Shown: positions 8,590 to 17,302 of the stretch, piece by piece | Layout of the letters: the number at the start of each line of letters is the position of its first letter | Position numbering within the stretch: position 1 is the stretch's first letter | The notes under the pieces: generated by a model | What the model was told of the DNA's origin: nothing | The model's database searches: none | Seen by the model: only the letters and a program-made list of their open reading frames with translations | Source of the DNA: Anaerotignum sp. MB30-C6 | GTDB taxonomy: Bacteria; Bacillota; Clostridia; Lachnospirales; Anaerotignaceae | DNA length: 64,000 nucleotides | Assembly (NCBI RefSeq): GCF_030908465.1 | Contig: NZ_CP133078.1 | Location: 1,364,001 to 1,428,000 of the forward strand | Direction: 5' to 3' | Position numbers and translations under genes: made by a program

Positions 8590-9066
8590 ATGAAAAACAA
8601 TCAAAGCAAGGGGTTTACCGTAAGCAATGAATCCATTACAAAAGCAGGCTTGAGAGATGAAATTGCAGTTATCCACACAGAGGGTGCCATCGTTATCACA
8701 GGTGCCAAGATGACAGCAATGGAGATGATTAAGACCATTGCCTCCCTTGCGGAAATTACACAGGGGTATCTCTCCATCTTGGCAAAAAACTGTGGTGAGT
8801 GCGATGACTGCGGTCATTGTGAGGATTTGGACTTTGAGGGTATCCACTTGCCCGATGAGGTTTTGGAGATTGCCGGAATCCCCGAAGGAACAAAGCTAAA
8901 TGCCTTTGTGGAGGAAGATGCCGGTATCATTCACATTGAGCCTGCCGAGTACGACCATGACATCTCCGATGTGCCACCTCACTTGCTTGAGCTTTTCTCC
9001 AATTATGGCATCTGCCTCGGAGAGCTTGACGCGCTTTTGGTAAAGGGGGAGCTTCTGCATGGATAA
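8590..9066 (+). CDS. Hypothetical Cys-cluster protein with AbrB-like segment
   Basis: A 158-residue protein found in ICE accessory operons. A central CGECDDCGHCEDLDF cluster (near residues 71-85) could bind zinc or iron. It is followed by a stretch resembling the AbrB/MazE swapped-hairpin domain (LPDEVLEIAGIPEGTKLNAF). RBS AGAAAGAAGGAATTTCA precedes the ATG. The stop overlaps the next gene by eight bases, so the two are translationally coupled. A DNA-binding role is possible but unproven. Confidence 0.65.
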   Translation: MKNNQSKGFTVSNESITKAGLRDEIAVIHTEGAIVITGAKMTAMEMIKTIASLAEITQGYLSILAKNCGECDDCGHCEDLDFEGIHLPDEVLEIAGIPEGTKLNAFVEEDAGIIHIEPAEYDHDISDVPPHLLELFSNYGICLGELDALLVKGELLHG

Positions 9067-9796
9067 AAGATATGTGTATCCCTACAGTCTAAATGAAGCC
9101 AAGCGAAACGGCGAACTGGAGCAGTACCAAGAATCTTTGCGAGAAAATAACCGCTGTGCTGACTTTATTGAGGACACGATCAATGCAAATTTTGACGGTT
9201 ACCACTTAGGTCATGATGTTGCAAAGATGGCGATTGCGGAGTTTGGCTATGACCGGGTAAACTTCGTCCTTGCCAATACCTTGCAGCAGCTTGACCATGA
9301 CGGCAGATTTTCGAGGGATAACAAGGAGTGGGCAAAGAGCATCTATATCCCCGAAAATAAAATCAACGGAATGAATGCAAATGCTGAGTTCCGTGTGGAC
9401 AGCCACCCCGCTGTTCTCGATGGTTTCATTAACCTTGCTCGCAAGGAATATGACAGTCTAAACCTTTGGAATCACGCCCACTGCAACGATAAAACACATC
9501 TTGACTACACCGGCAGAGTGATGGTACTCAAACCCACCTGTTTAAAAGATGATTACAAAACACCTCGTGACCAGCTTGTTTTATGTGAGGGTGGTTTTGG
9601 GTGTAGTCCCTCGGCAAGTGGCAGAAAGGTGTTCGGCAGATTTCTTTCTGACGGAGAAAAATGCCAGTATGATCGCAGTGACTTTATCGGTGAGCTGAAA
9701 GCAGAGCTGCTCCCCGATTGGGCGAGAGAAAAGGTGCAGGAGATAACACAATCCAATACATCCGTACCAAGTATGGGAGGGATGGAGATTCAGTAG
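9059..9796 (+). CDS. DUF3849 protein
   Basis: A 245-residue protein with the DUF3849 signature at the N-terminus (VYPYSLNEAKRNGELEQYQES and later VLANTLQQLDHDGRFS) and a second conserved block at the C-terminus (LCEGGFGCSPSASGRKVFG). Such proteins occur across clostridial ICEs and large polyvalent proteins; their biochemical role is unknown. It overlaps the preceding gene by eight bases, and its GAGATTCAG tail ends in SMGGMEIQ, part of the Met-tail pattern. Confidence 0.8.
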   Translation: MDKRYVYPYSLNEAKRNGELEQYQESLRENNRCADFIEDTINANFDGYHLGHDVAKMAIAEFGYDRVNFVLANTLQQLDHDGRFSRDNKEWAKSIYIPENKINGMNANAEFRVDSHPAVLDGFINLARKEYDSLNLWNHAHCNDKTHLDYTGRVMVLKPTCLKDDYKTPRDQLVLCEGGFGCSPSASGRKVFGRFLSDGEKCQYDRSDFIGELKAELLPDWAREKVQEITQSNTSVPSMGGMEIQ

Positions 9797-9809
9797 ATTG
9801 GAGGAAATC

Positions 9810-10367
9810 ATGGAGAGCATAAAACTCAAAAACAGCTTGATTTACTACTATGGAAGTCCCTCGGGATACCTTAAAGATAGCACGGCAAACATTGATACAC
9901 TGTTTCAGTGTGAAGAACTCACCAACTGGTGTAAGGAAAAGAAATTTGAGCCTTGCTTTTCTGACGGCATCTTTGAGGCTCTTGCGAGGAAGGAGGATGT
10001 GTCCCAGTTTATGAAAAATGAAGAAACCCTAAAGAATGTCCGAATTTGGCAGCTAAAAGCCGATTCGGATTTTTCTATGCGCTTTATCTCTTTTGATGAA
10101 TTTAAGGAGAAATTTGGGGAGCCGAGCAAAGACAATTTCGAGGTGGTCTTTGATGGCAGCTTGCCCACCAATAACATTGATGCAATCTATGAGATTTGCA
10201 ACATCAACCACCCCGATGGCTACAAAGGTCACTCTCTTTCCATGTCCGATGTAGTGGAACTGTATGACGAAAGCGGCAGTGAGTTTCATTATGTGGATCA
10301 GTTTGGATTTAGAGAGGTTGACTTTGAAGCACAGGAGCAAACGCAAGCATTTGATATGAAAATGTAG
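9810..10367 (+). CDS. YodL-domain protein
   Basis: The start chosen is ATG 9810 because TTGGAGG sits 5-6 nt upstream; the in-frame TTG at 9798 is itself part of that site. The C-terminal half carries the YodL pattern: IDAIYEICNINHPDGYKGHS, then LSMSDVVEL and VDQFGFREVDF. Known YodL-like domains appear in B. subtilis YodL (an MreB-interacting shape factor when overexpressed) and widely in conjugative-element polyvalent proteins. Here it is a stand-alone accessory gene. It ends in FDMKM. Confidence 0.75.
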   Translation: MESIKLKNSLIYYYGSPSGYLKDSTANIDTLFQCEELTNWCKEKKFEPCFSDGIFEALARKEDVSQFMKNEETLKNVRIWQLKADSDFSMRFISFDEFKEKFGEPSKDNFEVVFDGSLPTNNIDAIYEICNINHPDGYKGHSLSMSDVVELYDESGSEFHYVDQFGFREVDFEAQEQTQAFDMKM

Positions 10368-10463
10368 TGGTAGTTTCTATCGTGTACATTTTCTATGGTG
10401 TTGCGGAGGTTAAGAAAAGAATGCAGTGTCCACAAAATTATTTCAAAAACAGGAGGAAAACAG

Positions 10464-10787
10464 ATGAAGCAGAACGATGCTTTGGCTCTTGATGTAAGAG
10501 TCAATCCCACCCAAAGCGGTGACAAGGTAAAGGCTTATGCCTCGGTGAATATCGGCGGTGCCTTTGCAATCAAGAACATTCGTATTATCAAGGGCAGCAA
10601 AGGGCTTTTTGTGGCTATGCCCAGCGTGAAAAACCATAAGGGAGAATATGACGATATTTTCTTCCCCATCACCAAGGAAAGCCGAAAAGCCTTTAACGAT
10701 ACGGTTTTAACTGCCTATGAGCAATCGATGGAAATGGCAAAGAGCCATGAACAGGAGCAGAAAACCGAACCCGAAATGTCCATGTAA
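10464..10787 (+). CDS. spoVG: SpoVG-family protein
   Basis: The start is ATG 10464 with AGGAGGAAAACAG upstream. The 107-residue protein shows the SpoVG pattern (ASVNIGGAFAIKNIRIIKG, KGLFVAMPS, YDDIFFPITKESR). SpoVG is a site-specific nucleic-acid-binding regulator in Firmicutes; element-encoded versions may tune element or host gene expression. After the SpoVG core comes an acidic/Gln linker (HEQEQKTEPE) ending in MSM, an extension that chromosomal SpoVG proteins do not normally need. The next gene is the pilin-like DUF6133 protein 38 bp downstream. Confidence 0.9.
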   Translation: MKQNDALALDVRVNPTQSGDKVKAYASVNIGGAFAIKNIRIIKGSKGLFVAMPSVKNHKGEYDDIFFPITKESRKAFNDTVLTAYEQSMEMAKSHEQEQKTEPEMSM

Positions 10788-10825
10788 ACCTATAAACCAA
10801 ATAAAATTATTGGAGGAAAAATACT

Positions 10826-11098
10826 ATGAAAACCATTAAAAACATGATCGCTAAGGCTAAGAATGCAGTGAACAATGCAGCCGTTAAGGCAACCACCTTT
10901 CTTATGGTTCAGAAGAATAAAATGCGTCTTGCGGTGGCGAACAACAGCGGTGAAAATTATGTCGATAGTGCCGTAAAAATTCTAATTGCTGTGGTTTTGG
11001 GCGGCCTGCTCCTTGCCGGTCTTTACGCTTTGTTCGGAGATGTGGTTATGCCTACGCTAAAAACCAAAATTCAGGAAATGTTCAACTACGCAGGTTAA
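10826..11098 (+). CDS. DUF6133 small pilin-like protein (candidate major Flp-type pilin)
   Basis: A 90-residue protein with a long basic leader of about 42 residues, a Gly-containing junction (NNSGENYVDS) and a single hydrophobic helix (KILIAVVLGGLLLAGLYALF). Cleavage after the Gly would leave a mature peptide of about 48 residues, the size of Flp pilins. The same NN-x-G-(E/N)-x-Y junction occurs in two other proteins of this operon (20916 and 21308). It heads the Tad operon, 14 bp before the SLH adhesin. The DUF number is from memory; the pilin role is inferred from sequence layout and context. Confidence 0.65.
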   Translation: MKTIKNMIAKAKNAVNNAAVKATTFLMVQKNKMRLAVANNSGENYVDSAVKILIAVVLGGLLLAGLYALFGDVVMPTLKTKIQEMFNYAG

Positions 11099-11111
11099 GG
11101 GGGATTAGAGT

Positions 11112-13970
11112 ATGAGAGAAAAGCTGAAAAAAAGCGCCTCTCTGCTCACTATCCTTTGCCTTGTTCTCTCTGTATTCGGGGGCAGCACCTATGCTGCCCA
11201 CCGATACTTTGAGGATGCCAAAGGACACTGGGCGGAAGATGCGATCAAAACACTCACCGAGCAGGGTGCAATTGCAGGATTTCCCGATGGGCTTGTTCAT
11301 CCCGATGAAATTATCACAAGAGCAGAGTTTGCTACTTTGCTTGCAAGAACGATGACCGATACCGTTAAAGCAGACGCAAATACCGCTGCGTTTACCGATA
11401 TTGGCGGTCACTGGGCAGAGCAAAGCATCCTCTATTTGGTGCAGCAGAAAATTATCGACACCGATGATTATGAAAATAAGCTGTTTTCACCCAACGAGCC
11501 AATCACTCGTTTAGAAATGGTAAAAATGCTTGTTCGTGCCTTGGGCGATAACTGCCATAGCAAGGACTGCATTTGTGACCTTGATTTTACTGACATCAGT
11601 CTCCTTGAAAAAGAGGATAGGATGTATCTTTGCATTGGCGAAAAATATTTCATTATCAAGGGCTACCCCGACAAAACAGCCAAGCCAAACGATAACGCTA
11701 CCCGTGGCGAAGCCTTTGAAATGCTTGTGAAAGAGGAAGAAGCCAAGGATAAAATAGAGCAGGAAAAGCCGCCTGTGATCAAGCCGGATGAAAAGCCTTC
11801 CGGTGGTGGTGGAAATGGCGGTGGCGGTTCGTCCTATGTCCCAGCTCCGCAGTTTAGCTTTACACTTCCCAAAAACAGCTATGTAGGCGAGGAAGTAAAG
11901 ATTTCGCCCCAAGCCAAATATGTAAGCTCGGTTTCATGGAGCATCACCAAGGACGAAATTCCAGTGGAGCTGTCCTCCGTCTTTGAGGGCGAACTCAATA
12001 AGGATGGCGGTACACTGAAAGCAAAGAAAGTCGGTAAATATACCATTACCGCTACTGCTAAAAACAGCCGTGGCAGAGAGGACACTCATAGTCAAACGGT
12101 GACGGTATATCCCGTAATTACAATGGATTTTACTCTGCCTAAAACCGCACACACCGACACAACAATTCCTGTAGAATTGAAAATCCAAAACCTTGGTCAG
12201 AACACTGTGGTGTGGTCGCTGACACAGGACGGAAAGGCACTTGAGCTTGAAAAAGCCATCGCCGGTGAGCTTACCCATGCAGGCGGAACAATTCAGTTTA
12301 AGGAAAAAGGCAGTTATGTATTAACCGCCAAAATTACAGATGAAATCGGCGAGGAAACCACTGTTTCCAAAAACATTGACATCTATCCCGTAGCCGAAAT
12401 TAAGCTGACACTGCCTACAATTTCCCACGCCGATAAAGCAGTCACCTTACAGACAGAGAGCAAAAATACAGAGGATTTGACAGCAGCTTGGACACTGACC
12501 AAGAATGGTGTGCCTGCGGAGATACAAAGCCAAATTGAGGGCGATGTGAGCCTCTCAGACAGCACCATTCGTTTTAAGGAAAAAGGAGTCTATCAACTTA
12601 TAGTAGCCCTAACGGATAAAACTGGTAGAACCTTTACTGATACTGCAAAAATCACCATCTACCCTGTGGGTGCTGTAGGCTTCTATATTCCGAGCATTCT
12701 CCACACTGATGATACTGTAAAGGTGGAAACCACCCTTGCAGAAATCGGAGAGAAAATTGCCACTTGGACTGCCACTAAAAAAGGCAAGGAAATTCCTCTA
12801 TCTGATGCCATCACAGGAACACTTACCAATGAGGGTGGCAATATCCGTTTCAAGGATAAGGGCGAATATATCCTCAAATGCTCATTTACCGATGACGGTG
12901 GCAGAACCTATTCCTATGAGCAAGCAGCAAAGGTCTATCCCATTCCCACTGTTACCTATACACAGCCAAAGCTCATTCATACCGATACCAAGGTAGCCAT
13001 CAATACCACAGGCACAGACTTGGACGGACTTAGCTTGGAGTGGCTTGTAGACAACAGCTTCGGTTATCAAGACTGGGACACCTTTGTTACAGGAAATCTT
13101 AATAACGAGGGTGGAAATATTTACTTTAAGCGAGCAGGAATTTATGAGCTTGTGGCAAGAACCACCGATGAAACAGGCAGAGTATTCCTCTTTGAGCCTA
13201 AGAACAAAACCGAGGTGCTGCCGGTGCTGACCCTTGGCTTCGAACTCCCCGAGGTTGCTTACACCGATACCCAAATCGACATTCGAACCAGTGGTCACAA
13301 CAATACTCTGCCAATGGAGTGGTCACTTACTAAGAACGGAAAGAGCATCGCAATATCCTCCGCTACTGATGGGGAGCTTAATAAGTTAGGTGGAAAGGTG
13401 CGTTTTACCTCTCACGGTGAATATGTCCTGACCGCCAAGATGGTGGATCTTCTTGGCAGAAGCTATTCCCACAGCGAAAGCATCACCATTATGCCTATCG
13501 TAGATTTTGCTTTTACAATGCCCACAACAGTGCATTACGGCAAGTCTTTCGAGGTTGCAATCAGCAAATCTCAACATACAGAAAAAGCAAATGCGGTATG
13601 GACTTTAAGCAAGAATGGTGAATCCTGCTCCTATGTTGGCGAGCTTTCCAAGAATGGAGGAACAATCGCAATCAATGACATTGGTGAATTTACGCTGACT
13701 GCGGTTGTCACCGATATCTTGGGCAGAGAGTGCCGTTATTCCCAGAGCATCACGCTGACCAACACCCTGCCGGTAATCAGTGAAGTTAACGCAGTACCGA
13801 CAAGAACAGTAAAAGACGGCAAATTCCTTGTAAAGATTTCTGCCAATGCTACCGATTCAGACGGCGATACCACCACATTGGAATGGCAAGGCAGAACCGA
13901 GGGCGATTACTATGCTGTTGGTACGCACAATCAAGGTACGAGCAAAGGACAGCACAGGAGCCTATGGTGA
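11112..13970 (+). CDS. SLH-anchored Ig-repeat adhesin, N-terminal part
   Basis: Signal peptide (residues 1-28, ending STYA), then three SLH domains (FEDAKGHWAEDAIKTL; FTDIGGHWAEQSILYL; a third degenerate one around residues 150-205) for binding secondary cell-wall polymer. A Gly-rich hinge (GGGGNGGGGSS) follows, then seven Ig-like repeats of about 90 residues, each ending near YPV/YPI and carrying a GG-(T/N)-I-x-F-K-x-x-G-x-Y core. The reading frame ends at 13970, inside the first of four shorter repeats of a second type. Compared with sibling repeats, two Cs are missing at about 13929-13930, so the rest (to 15051) is out of frame. The intact protein would be about 1310 residues. Its place at the head of a Tad pilus operon suggests surface adhesion during mating. 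Confidence 0.85.
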   Translation: MREKLKKSASLLTILCLVLSVFGGSTYAAHRYFEDAKGHWAEDAIKTLTEQGAIAGFPDGLVHPDEIITRAEFATLLARTMTDTVKADANTAAFTDIGGHWAEQSILYLVQQKIIDTDDYENKLFSPNEPITRLEMVKMLVRALGDNCHSKDCICDLDFTDISLLEKEDRMYLCIGEKYFIIKGYPDKTAKPNDNATRGEAFEMLVKEEEAKDKIEQEKPPVIKPDEKPSGGGGNGGGGSSYVPAPQFSFTLPKNSYVGEEVKISPQAKYVSSVSWSITKDEIPVELSSVFEGELNKDGGTLKAKKVGKYTITATAKNSRGREDTHSQTVTVYPVITMDFTLPKTAHTDTTIPVELKIQNLGQNTVVWSLTQDGKALELEKAIAGELTHAGGTIQFKEKGSYVLTAKITDEIGEETTVSKNIDIYPVAEIKLTLPTISHADKAVTLQTESKNTEDLTAAWTLTKNGVPAEIQSQIEGDVSLSDSTIRFKEKGVYQLIVALTDKTGRTFTDTAKITIYPVGAVGFYIPSILHTDDTVKVETTLAEIGEKIATWTATKKGKEIPLSDAITGTLTNEGGNIRFKDKGEYILKCSFTDDGGRTYSYEQAAKVYPIPTVTYTQPKLIHTDTKVAINTTGTDLDGLSLEWLVDNSFGYQDWDTFVTGNLNNEGGNIYFKRAGIYELVARTTDETGRVFLFEPKNKTEVLPVLTLGFELPEVAYTDTQIDIRTSGHNNTLPMEWSLTKNGKSIAISSATDGELNKLGGKVRFTSHGEYVLTAKMVDLLGRSYSHSESITIMPIVDFAFTMPTTVHYGKSFEVAISKSQHTEKANAVWTLSKNGESCSYVGELSKNGGTIAINDIGEFTLTAVVTDILGRECRYSQSITLTNTLPVISEVNAVPTRTVKDGKFLVKISANATDSDGDTTTLEWQGRTEGDYYAVGTHNQGTSKGQHRSLW

Positions 13971-15051
13971 ATGGATAAACAAAACCTTTGAGGTGATCAA
14001 TGCCGCACCTACCATCAGCGCGTTTACCGCATCCCCGACAAGAACAGTAAAAGACGGCAAATTCCTTGTGAACATTACTGCCAATGCTGCCGATGCAGAC
14101 GGCGATGACACCACATTGGAATGGCAAGGCAGAACCGAGGGTGATTACTATGCTGTTGGTACACACACCATCAAGGTACGAGCCAAGGATATTGCCGGAG
14201 CATATTCCGAATGGGTAAGCAAGACATTTACTGTTGTGAGCAATAAGCCGACTGTAACACTGACAGCAACGCCTACCCGTACCGTGAAAAACGGCAAGTT
14301 TCTTGTGAACATTTCCACTACAAGCAACGATGCTGATGGAGATGCCATTACCTTGGAATGGGAAAACAAAGCAGCCGACAACTATTACGCTGTGGGAACG
14401 CATACCATTCGTGTCCGTGCCAAGGACAGCACAGGAGCATATTCCGAATGGGTAAGCAAAACCTTTGCCGTGGCAAACTCTGCACCCACTCGTCCTGTGA
14501 TTACAAGAACACCAAACGGCAATTGTGTGGCACCGGGAACAGCGGTAACCATTACCGCCAGCAGCACCGATGCAGACGGCGATGCCATCACCTATGTATG
14601 GGAAAACCGTCCCGCACAAAGCCACGTCTATCCTCTTGGGAAAAATGTTGTGCGAGTAAAAGCTGTGGACAGTACAGGTGCTGAGTCTCCGTGGTCAGCT
14701 ATCGTATTCTTTGTGGCTGACGGAAATGGAAGTGGTGGAATGACACTGACAGGACCCGACTCTACGATTTTGGAAAACGGCATTGAGGGTGCAACCATCA
14801 CCAAATACACCTTTACTGTTCCGCCGGTCAGCGGACATAACGGCAATGACTACGGCAGAGTGCGTGGATACAATGTGCTGACCAAGCAGTGGGATCAGCT
14901 TGATTACGGCACCACCTCAAACGGTATTACCTTTGAAAAGAGCCTCAACAGTGGTTTGTATTCCAAGTTGGAGTTTTACTACTATACCAATCACAGCTGT
15001 ATGTATCAGAAGTCAAACATTACCTACAGCGTAGAGTATTTCTTCGAGTAA
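13930..15051 (+). pseudogene. SLH adhesin, C-terminal part after frameshift
   Basis: This is the +1-frame continuation of the adhesin. It contains the rest of the first type-II repeat, three more such repeats (RTVKDGKFLVNITANAADA type, each with a YYAVGTHTIKVRAKD motif) and a C-terminal cap of about 110 residues starting after NGSGGMTLTGPDS. The break reads ACGCACA-ATCAAG where siblings read ACACACACCATCAAG, i.e. two bases are gone. The repeats around 13795-13925 and 14035-14165 are about 90% identical in DNA, so recombination or slippage could repair or vary the locus. Whether the loss is real or a sequencing/assembly error cannot be told from one sequence. An ORF in this frame opens at 13846. 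Confidence 0.75.
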
Positions 15052-15492
15052 ATGCCCATGAATATCATCATTCAAGCAGTTTTGTTCACAGCATTACTCA
15101 TTTATATTGCCGTGAAAGATGCGCAGACAAGAGAGATATCACCATACCTTTGCATCGGGATTGGCTGTTTAAGTCTGCTTGATTTTCGTCCCGAAAATCT
15201 CTTAGGACTGGGTATCCCCGTTATTCTATGGGCTTGTGCTACATGGATTTGTCCCGAGCAGCTTGGCGGAGGCGATATTAAGCTGACTACTGCCGTAAGT
15301 GTTCTCATCGGCTTTACCGCTGCCGCTTACGGAATCATCATCGCATTTACCTTAGAGCTGCTGATATTTCAACAAATCAAAAGAAAACTGACAAAGCAAG
15401 GGGCAAGGAACTACGCCATGCCTCTTGCTCCTTTTTTAGCCGTAGGATTTTTAATCACATATTTCATGAAATTAGGAGGACTAACCATATGA
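15052..15492 (+). CDS. Prepilin peptidase (A24, TadV/CpaA-like)
   Basis: A 146-residue membrane protein with the two aspartates of the GxGD aspartyl protease family: KDAQTREI near residue 23 and GGGDIKLTTA near residue 71. Four to five hydrophobic segments follow the usual pattern of the short TadV/CpaA type lacking a methylase domain. It would cleave the leaders of the pilin-like proteins in this operon at the Gly. It starts immediately after the adhesin stop, with an alternative ATG at 15058, and its stop overlaps the next start (ATGA). Confidence 0.9.
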   Translation: MPMNIIIQAVLFTALLIYIAVKDAQTREISPYLCIGIGCLSLLDFRPENLLGLGIPVILWACATWICPEQLGGGDIKLTTAVSVLIGFTAAAYGIIIAFTLELLIFQQIKRKLTKQGARNYAMPLAPFLAVGFLITYFMKLGGLTI

Positions 15493-15620
15493 GAAAAATC
15501 AAGAACAAAAAGAGCATCGTGGCACTTTGTGTCATTGTTCCCATTGCCACAGCACTTGCCTTTGTGCCGAAAATGGTAAAAGAGTATAAAAGAAAAAAAT
15601 TCACATCGACATCGTTTTAA
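15489..15620 (+). CDS. 43-residue single-TM protein
   Basis: A short gene starting at ATG 15489 in a four-base overlap with the peptidase stop and ending at TAA 15618-15620. The translation has a basic N-terminus (MRKIKNKKS), one hydrophobic helix (IVALCVIVPIATALAFV) and a basic tail (KRKKF). Its tight placement between two Tad genes and the next RBS (GGGAGG) at 15621 support it being real. No family is recognised; it may be a minor assembly factor or a pilin-like peptide. Confidence 0.6.
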   Translation: MRKIKNKKSIVALCVIVPIATALAFVPKMVKEYKRKKFTSTSF

Positions 15621-15632
15621 GGGAGGATCATA

Positions 15633-16490
15633 ATGATGAAATTCATGAAGAACAGAACCGTAGTGGGTATCCTTTGCATCGCCTTGTCCCTGCTTATTTG
15701 TTTTGGCATTACACCGCTTTTCAATCAGAGCATCAGCCAAAAGACTGAGATTGTCCGTGTGGCAAAGAAAATTAAGACAGGCGATGAAATCACCAAGGAT
15801 ATGGTGCAAACCGTAGAGGTTGGAGCATATAACCTGCCCGAAAATATCCTCAAGACAAAAGAAACTGTGATTGGCACATTCGCAACCGCAGATTTTGCTG
15901 TGGGTGACTATATCCTGAACACCAAGGTGTCGCAGACTCCTGCCTATGAAAATGCCTATCTCTACAATCTTGATGGCACAAAGCAAGCAATTTCGCTCAC
16001 CCTTAAAACCTTTGCAGGCGGTCTTTCGGGCAAACTACAGTCGGGTGATATTGTTTCGGTAATTGCTCCCGATTTCAGAGAGCAAGGCTTAACCATTATT
16101 CCGCCCGAACTTAAATATGTAGAGGTAATCTCTGTAACTGCTCCCAGTGGCTATGATGCCAATACAGGCGAGCAGACTACTGACGAAGATGAGCGAGAAT
16201 TGCCCTCTACTGTGACTCTTCTTGTCACTCCCGAACAGGGCAATATCCTTGCGGAATTGGAAGCGGAGGGCAAGAGCCATTTGTCCCTTGTATTCCGTGG
16301 TGATAATGAAAAGGCACAGCAGTTTATTACTATTCAGGAGGACGTAATCAATAAAATCAATCATCCTGAGTTGTCGGAAGAACCTGCAGCCGAGGAAACA
16401 ATTACTGAGGTTGTATCTGAACCGTCAGAGCAGTCTGTTGATAATAAAAATCCTCAGACGGGAGAAAGCACTGCAAACAAGGAGGAATAA
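15633..16490 (+). CDS. cpaB: Flp pilus assembly protein CpaB/RcpC (SAF domain)
   Basis: A 285-residue protein with one N-terminal TM helix (VGILCIALSLLICFGI), then a SAF-type domain (VRVAKKIKTGDEITKDMVQTVEV; FAVGDYILNTKV) and a second RcpC domain (ISLTLKTFAGGLSGKLQSGD IVSVIAP). CpaB proteins sit in the envelope and are needed for Tad pilus biogenesis. The tail (from residue 245) is Glu/Ser/Pro-rich and probably disordered. Order after the prepilin peptidase matches Tad loci. An ATG pair at the start (15633, 15636) leaves a 3-nt ambiguity. Confidence 0.85.
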   Translation: MMKFMKNRTVVGILCIALSLLICFGITPLFNQSISQKTEIVRVAKKIKTGDEITKDMVQTVEVGAYNLPENILKTKETVIGTFATADFAVGDYILNTKVSQTPAYENAYLYNLDGTKQAISLTLKTFAGGLSGKLQSGDIVSVIAPDFREQGLTIIPPELKYVEVISVTAPSGYDANTGEQTTDEDERELPSTVTLLVTPEQGNILAELEAEGKSHLSLVFRGDNEKAQQFITIQEDVINKINHPELSEEPAAEETITEVVSEPSEQSVDNKNPQTGESTANKEE

Positions 16491-16495
16491 GCTCG

Positions 16496-17302
16496 ATGAA
16501 CTTTATGAAAAACAGCGTATTTAAAAAGCCGGACAAGACCGAACAACCCAAGGAACAGGTTTTGCATGGCGGTGTCCTTGCGGTTTGGGGCAGCCCCGGC
16601 AGTGGCAAAACCGCAGTGGCAGCCAAGCTTGCCAAGCATCTTGCCGACAAGCGAAAAAATGTGGTCTTGCTTTTGTGCGATATGACAGCACCTATGCTTC
16701 CTTGCATCTGTCCACCTTCGGATTTGGAGTGCGAAAAATCATTAGGCAGTATTCTTGCCGCCCCTCATGTCAACGAATCCTTGGTGAAATACCATATGAT
16801 TACCCACAAAAAGATGGATCATCTGACCATCTTGGGAATGCTGAAGGGCGAGAACGAATATAGCTACACCCCATTCGGAGAAACGCAGGCAAGAGAGCTG
16901 ATTGAGTCTCTTCGCAAGATTGCACCATTTATCATCATTGACTGTGGCAGCTATATTGCCAATGATGTGCTGTCCGCAGTGGCACTTCTTGAAAGTGATG
17001 CGGTACTTCGTCTTGCAAACTGTGACCTAAAATCGGTCAGCTATCTGTCCAGTCAGCTTTCCACATTGCAAAGTGCGGGACTTGATTTTGAAAAGCAGTA
17101 TAAATGTGCTTCCAACATCCAGAGCAATCACGGTATCGAGCATATGGGAGGTGCTATGGGAAGCCTTAGCTTCAAGCTCCCGCATTCCGAGGAACTGGAA
17201 CAGCAGTACCTTGAGGGCAATCTCTTTTCAGATTTAACCCTAAAGGATAGCAGAGATTTTCGCCGTGAGCTTGAAGAAATTGTAAAGGAGGTGTTCGGCT
17301 AA
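16496..17302 (+). CDS. TadZ/CpaE-like P-loop ATPase
   Basis: A 268-residue ParA/MinD-like ATPase with a Walker A motif GSPGSGKT (near residues 32-39), a hydrophobic strand ending in D (VVLLLCDMTAP) and FIIIDCGSY as Walker B-like strand. TadZ proteins localise the Tad machine at the membrane or pole. It lies five bases after cpaB and overlaps the next start by one base (TAATG). The receiver domain of some TadZ proteins is absent, as in many Gram-positive versions. The call rests on fold and position. Confidence 0.8.
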   Translation: MNFMKNSVFKKPDKTEQPKEQVLHGGVLAVWGSPGSGKTAVAAKLAKHLADKRKNVVLLLCDMTAPMLPCICPPSDLECEKSLGSILAAPHVNESLVKYHMITHKKMDHLTILGMLKGENEYSYTPFGETQARELIESLRKIAPFIIIDCGSYIANDVLSAVALLESDAVLRLANCDLKSVSYLSSQLSTLQSAGLDFEKQYKCASNIQSNHGIEHMGGAMGSLSFKLPHSEELEQQYLEGNLFSDLTLKDSRDFRRELEEIVKEVFG

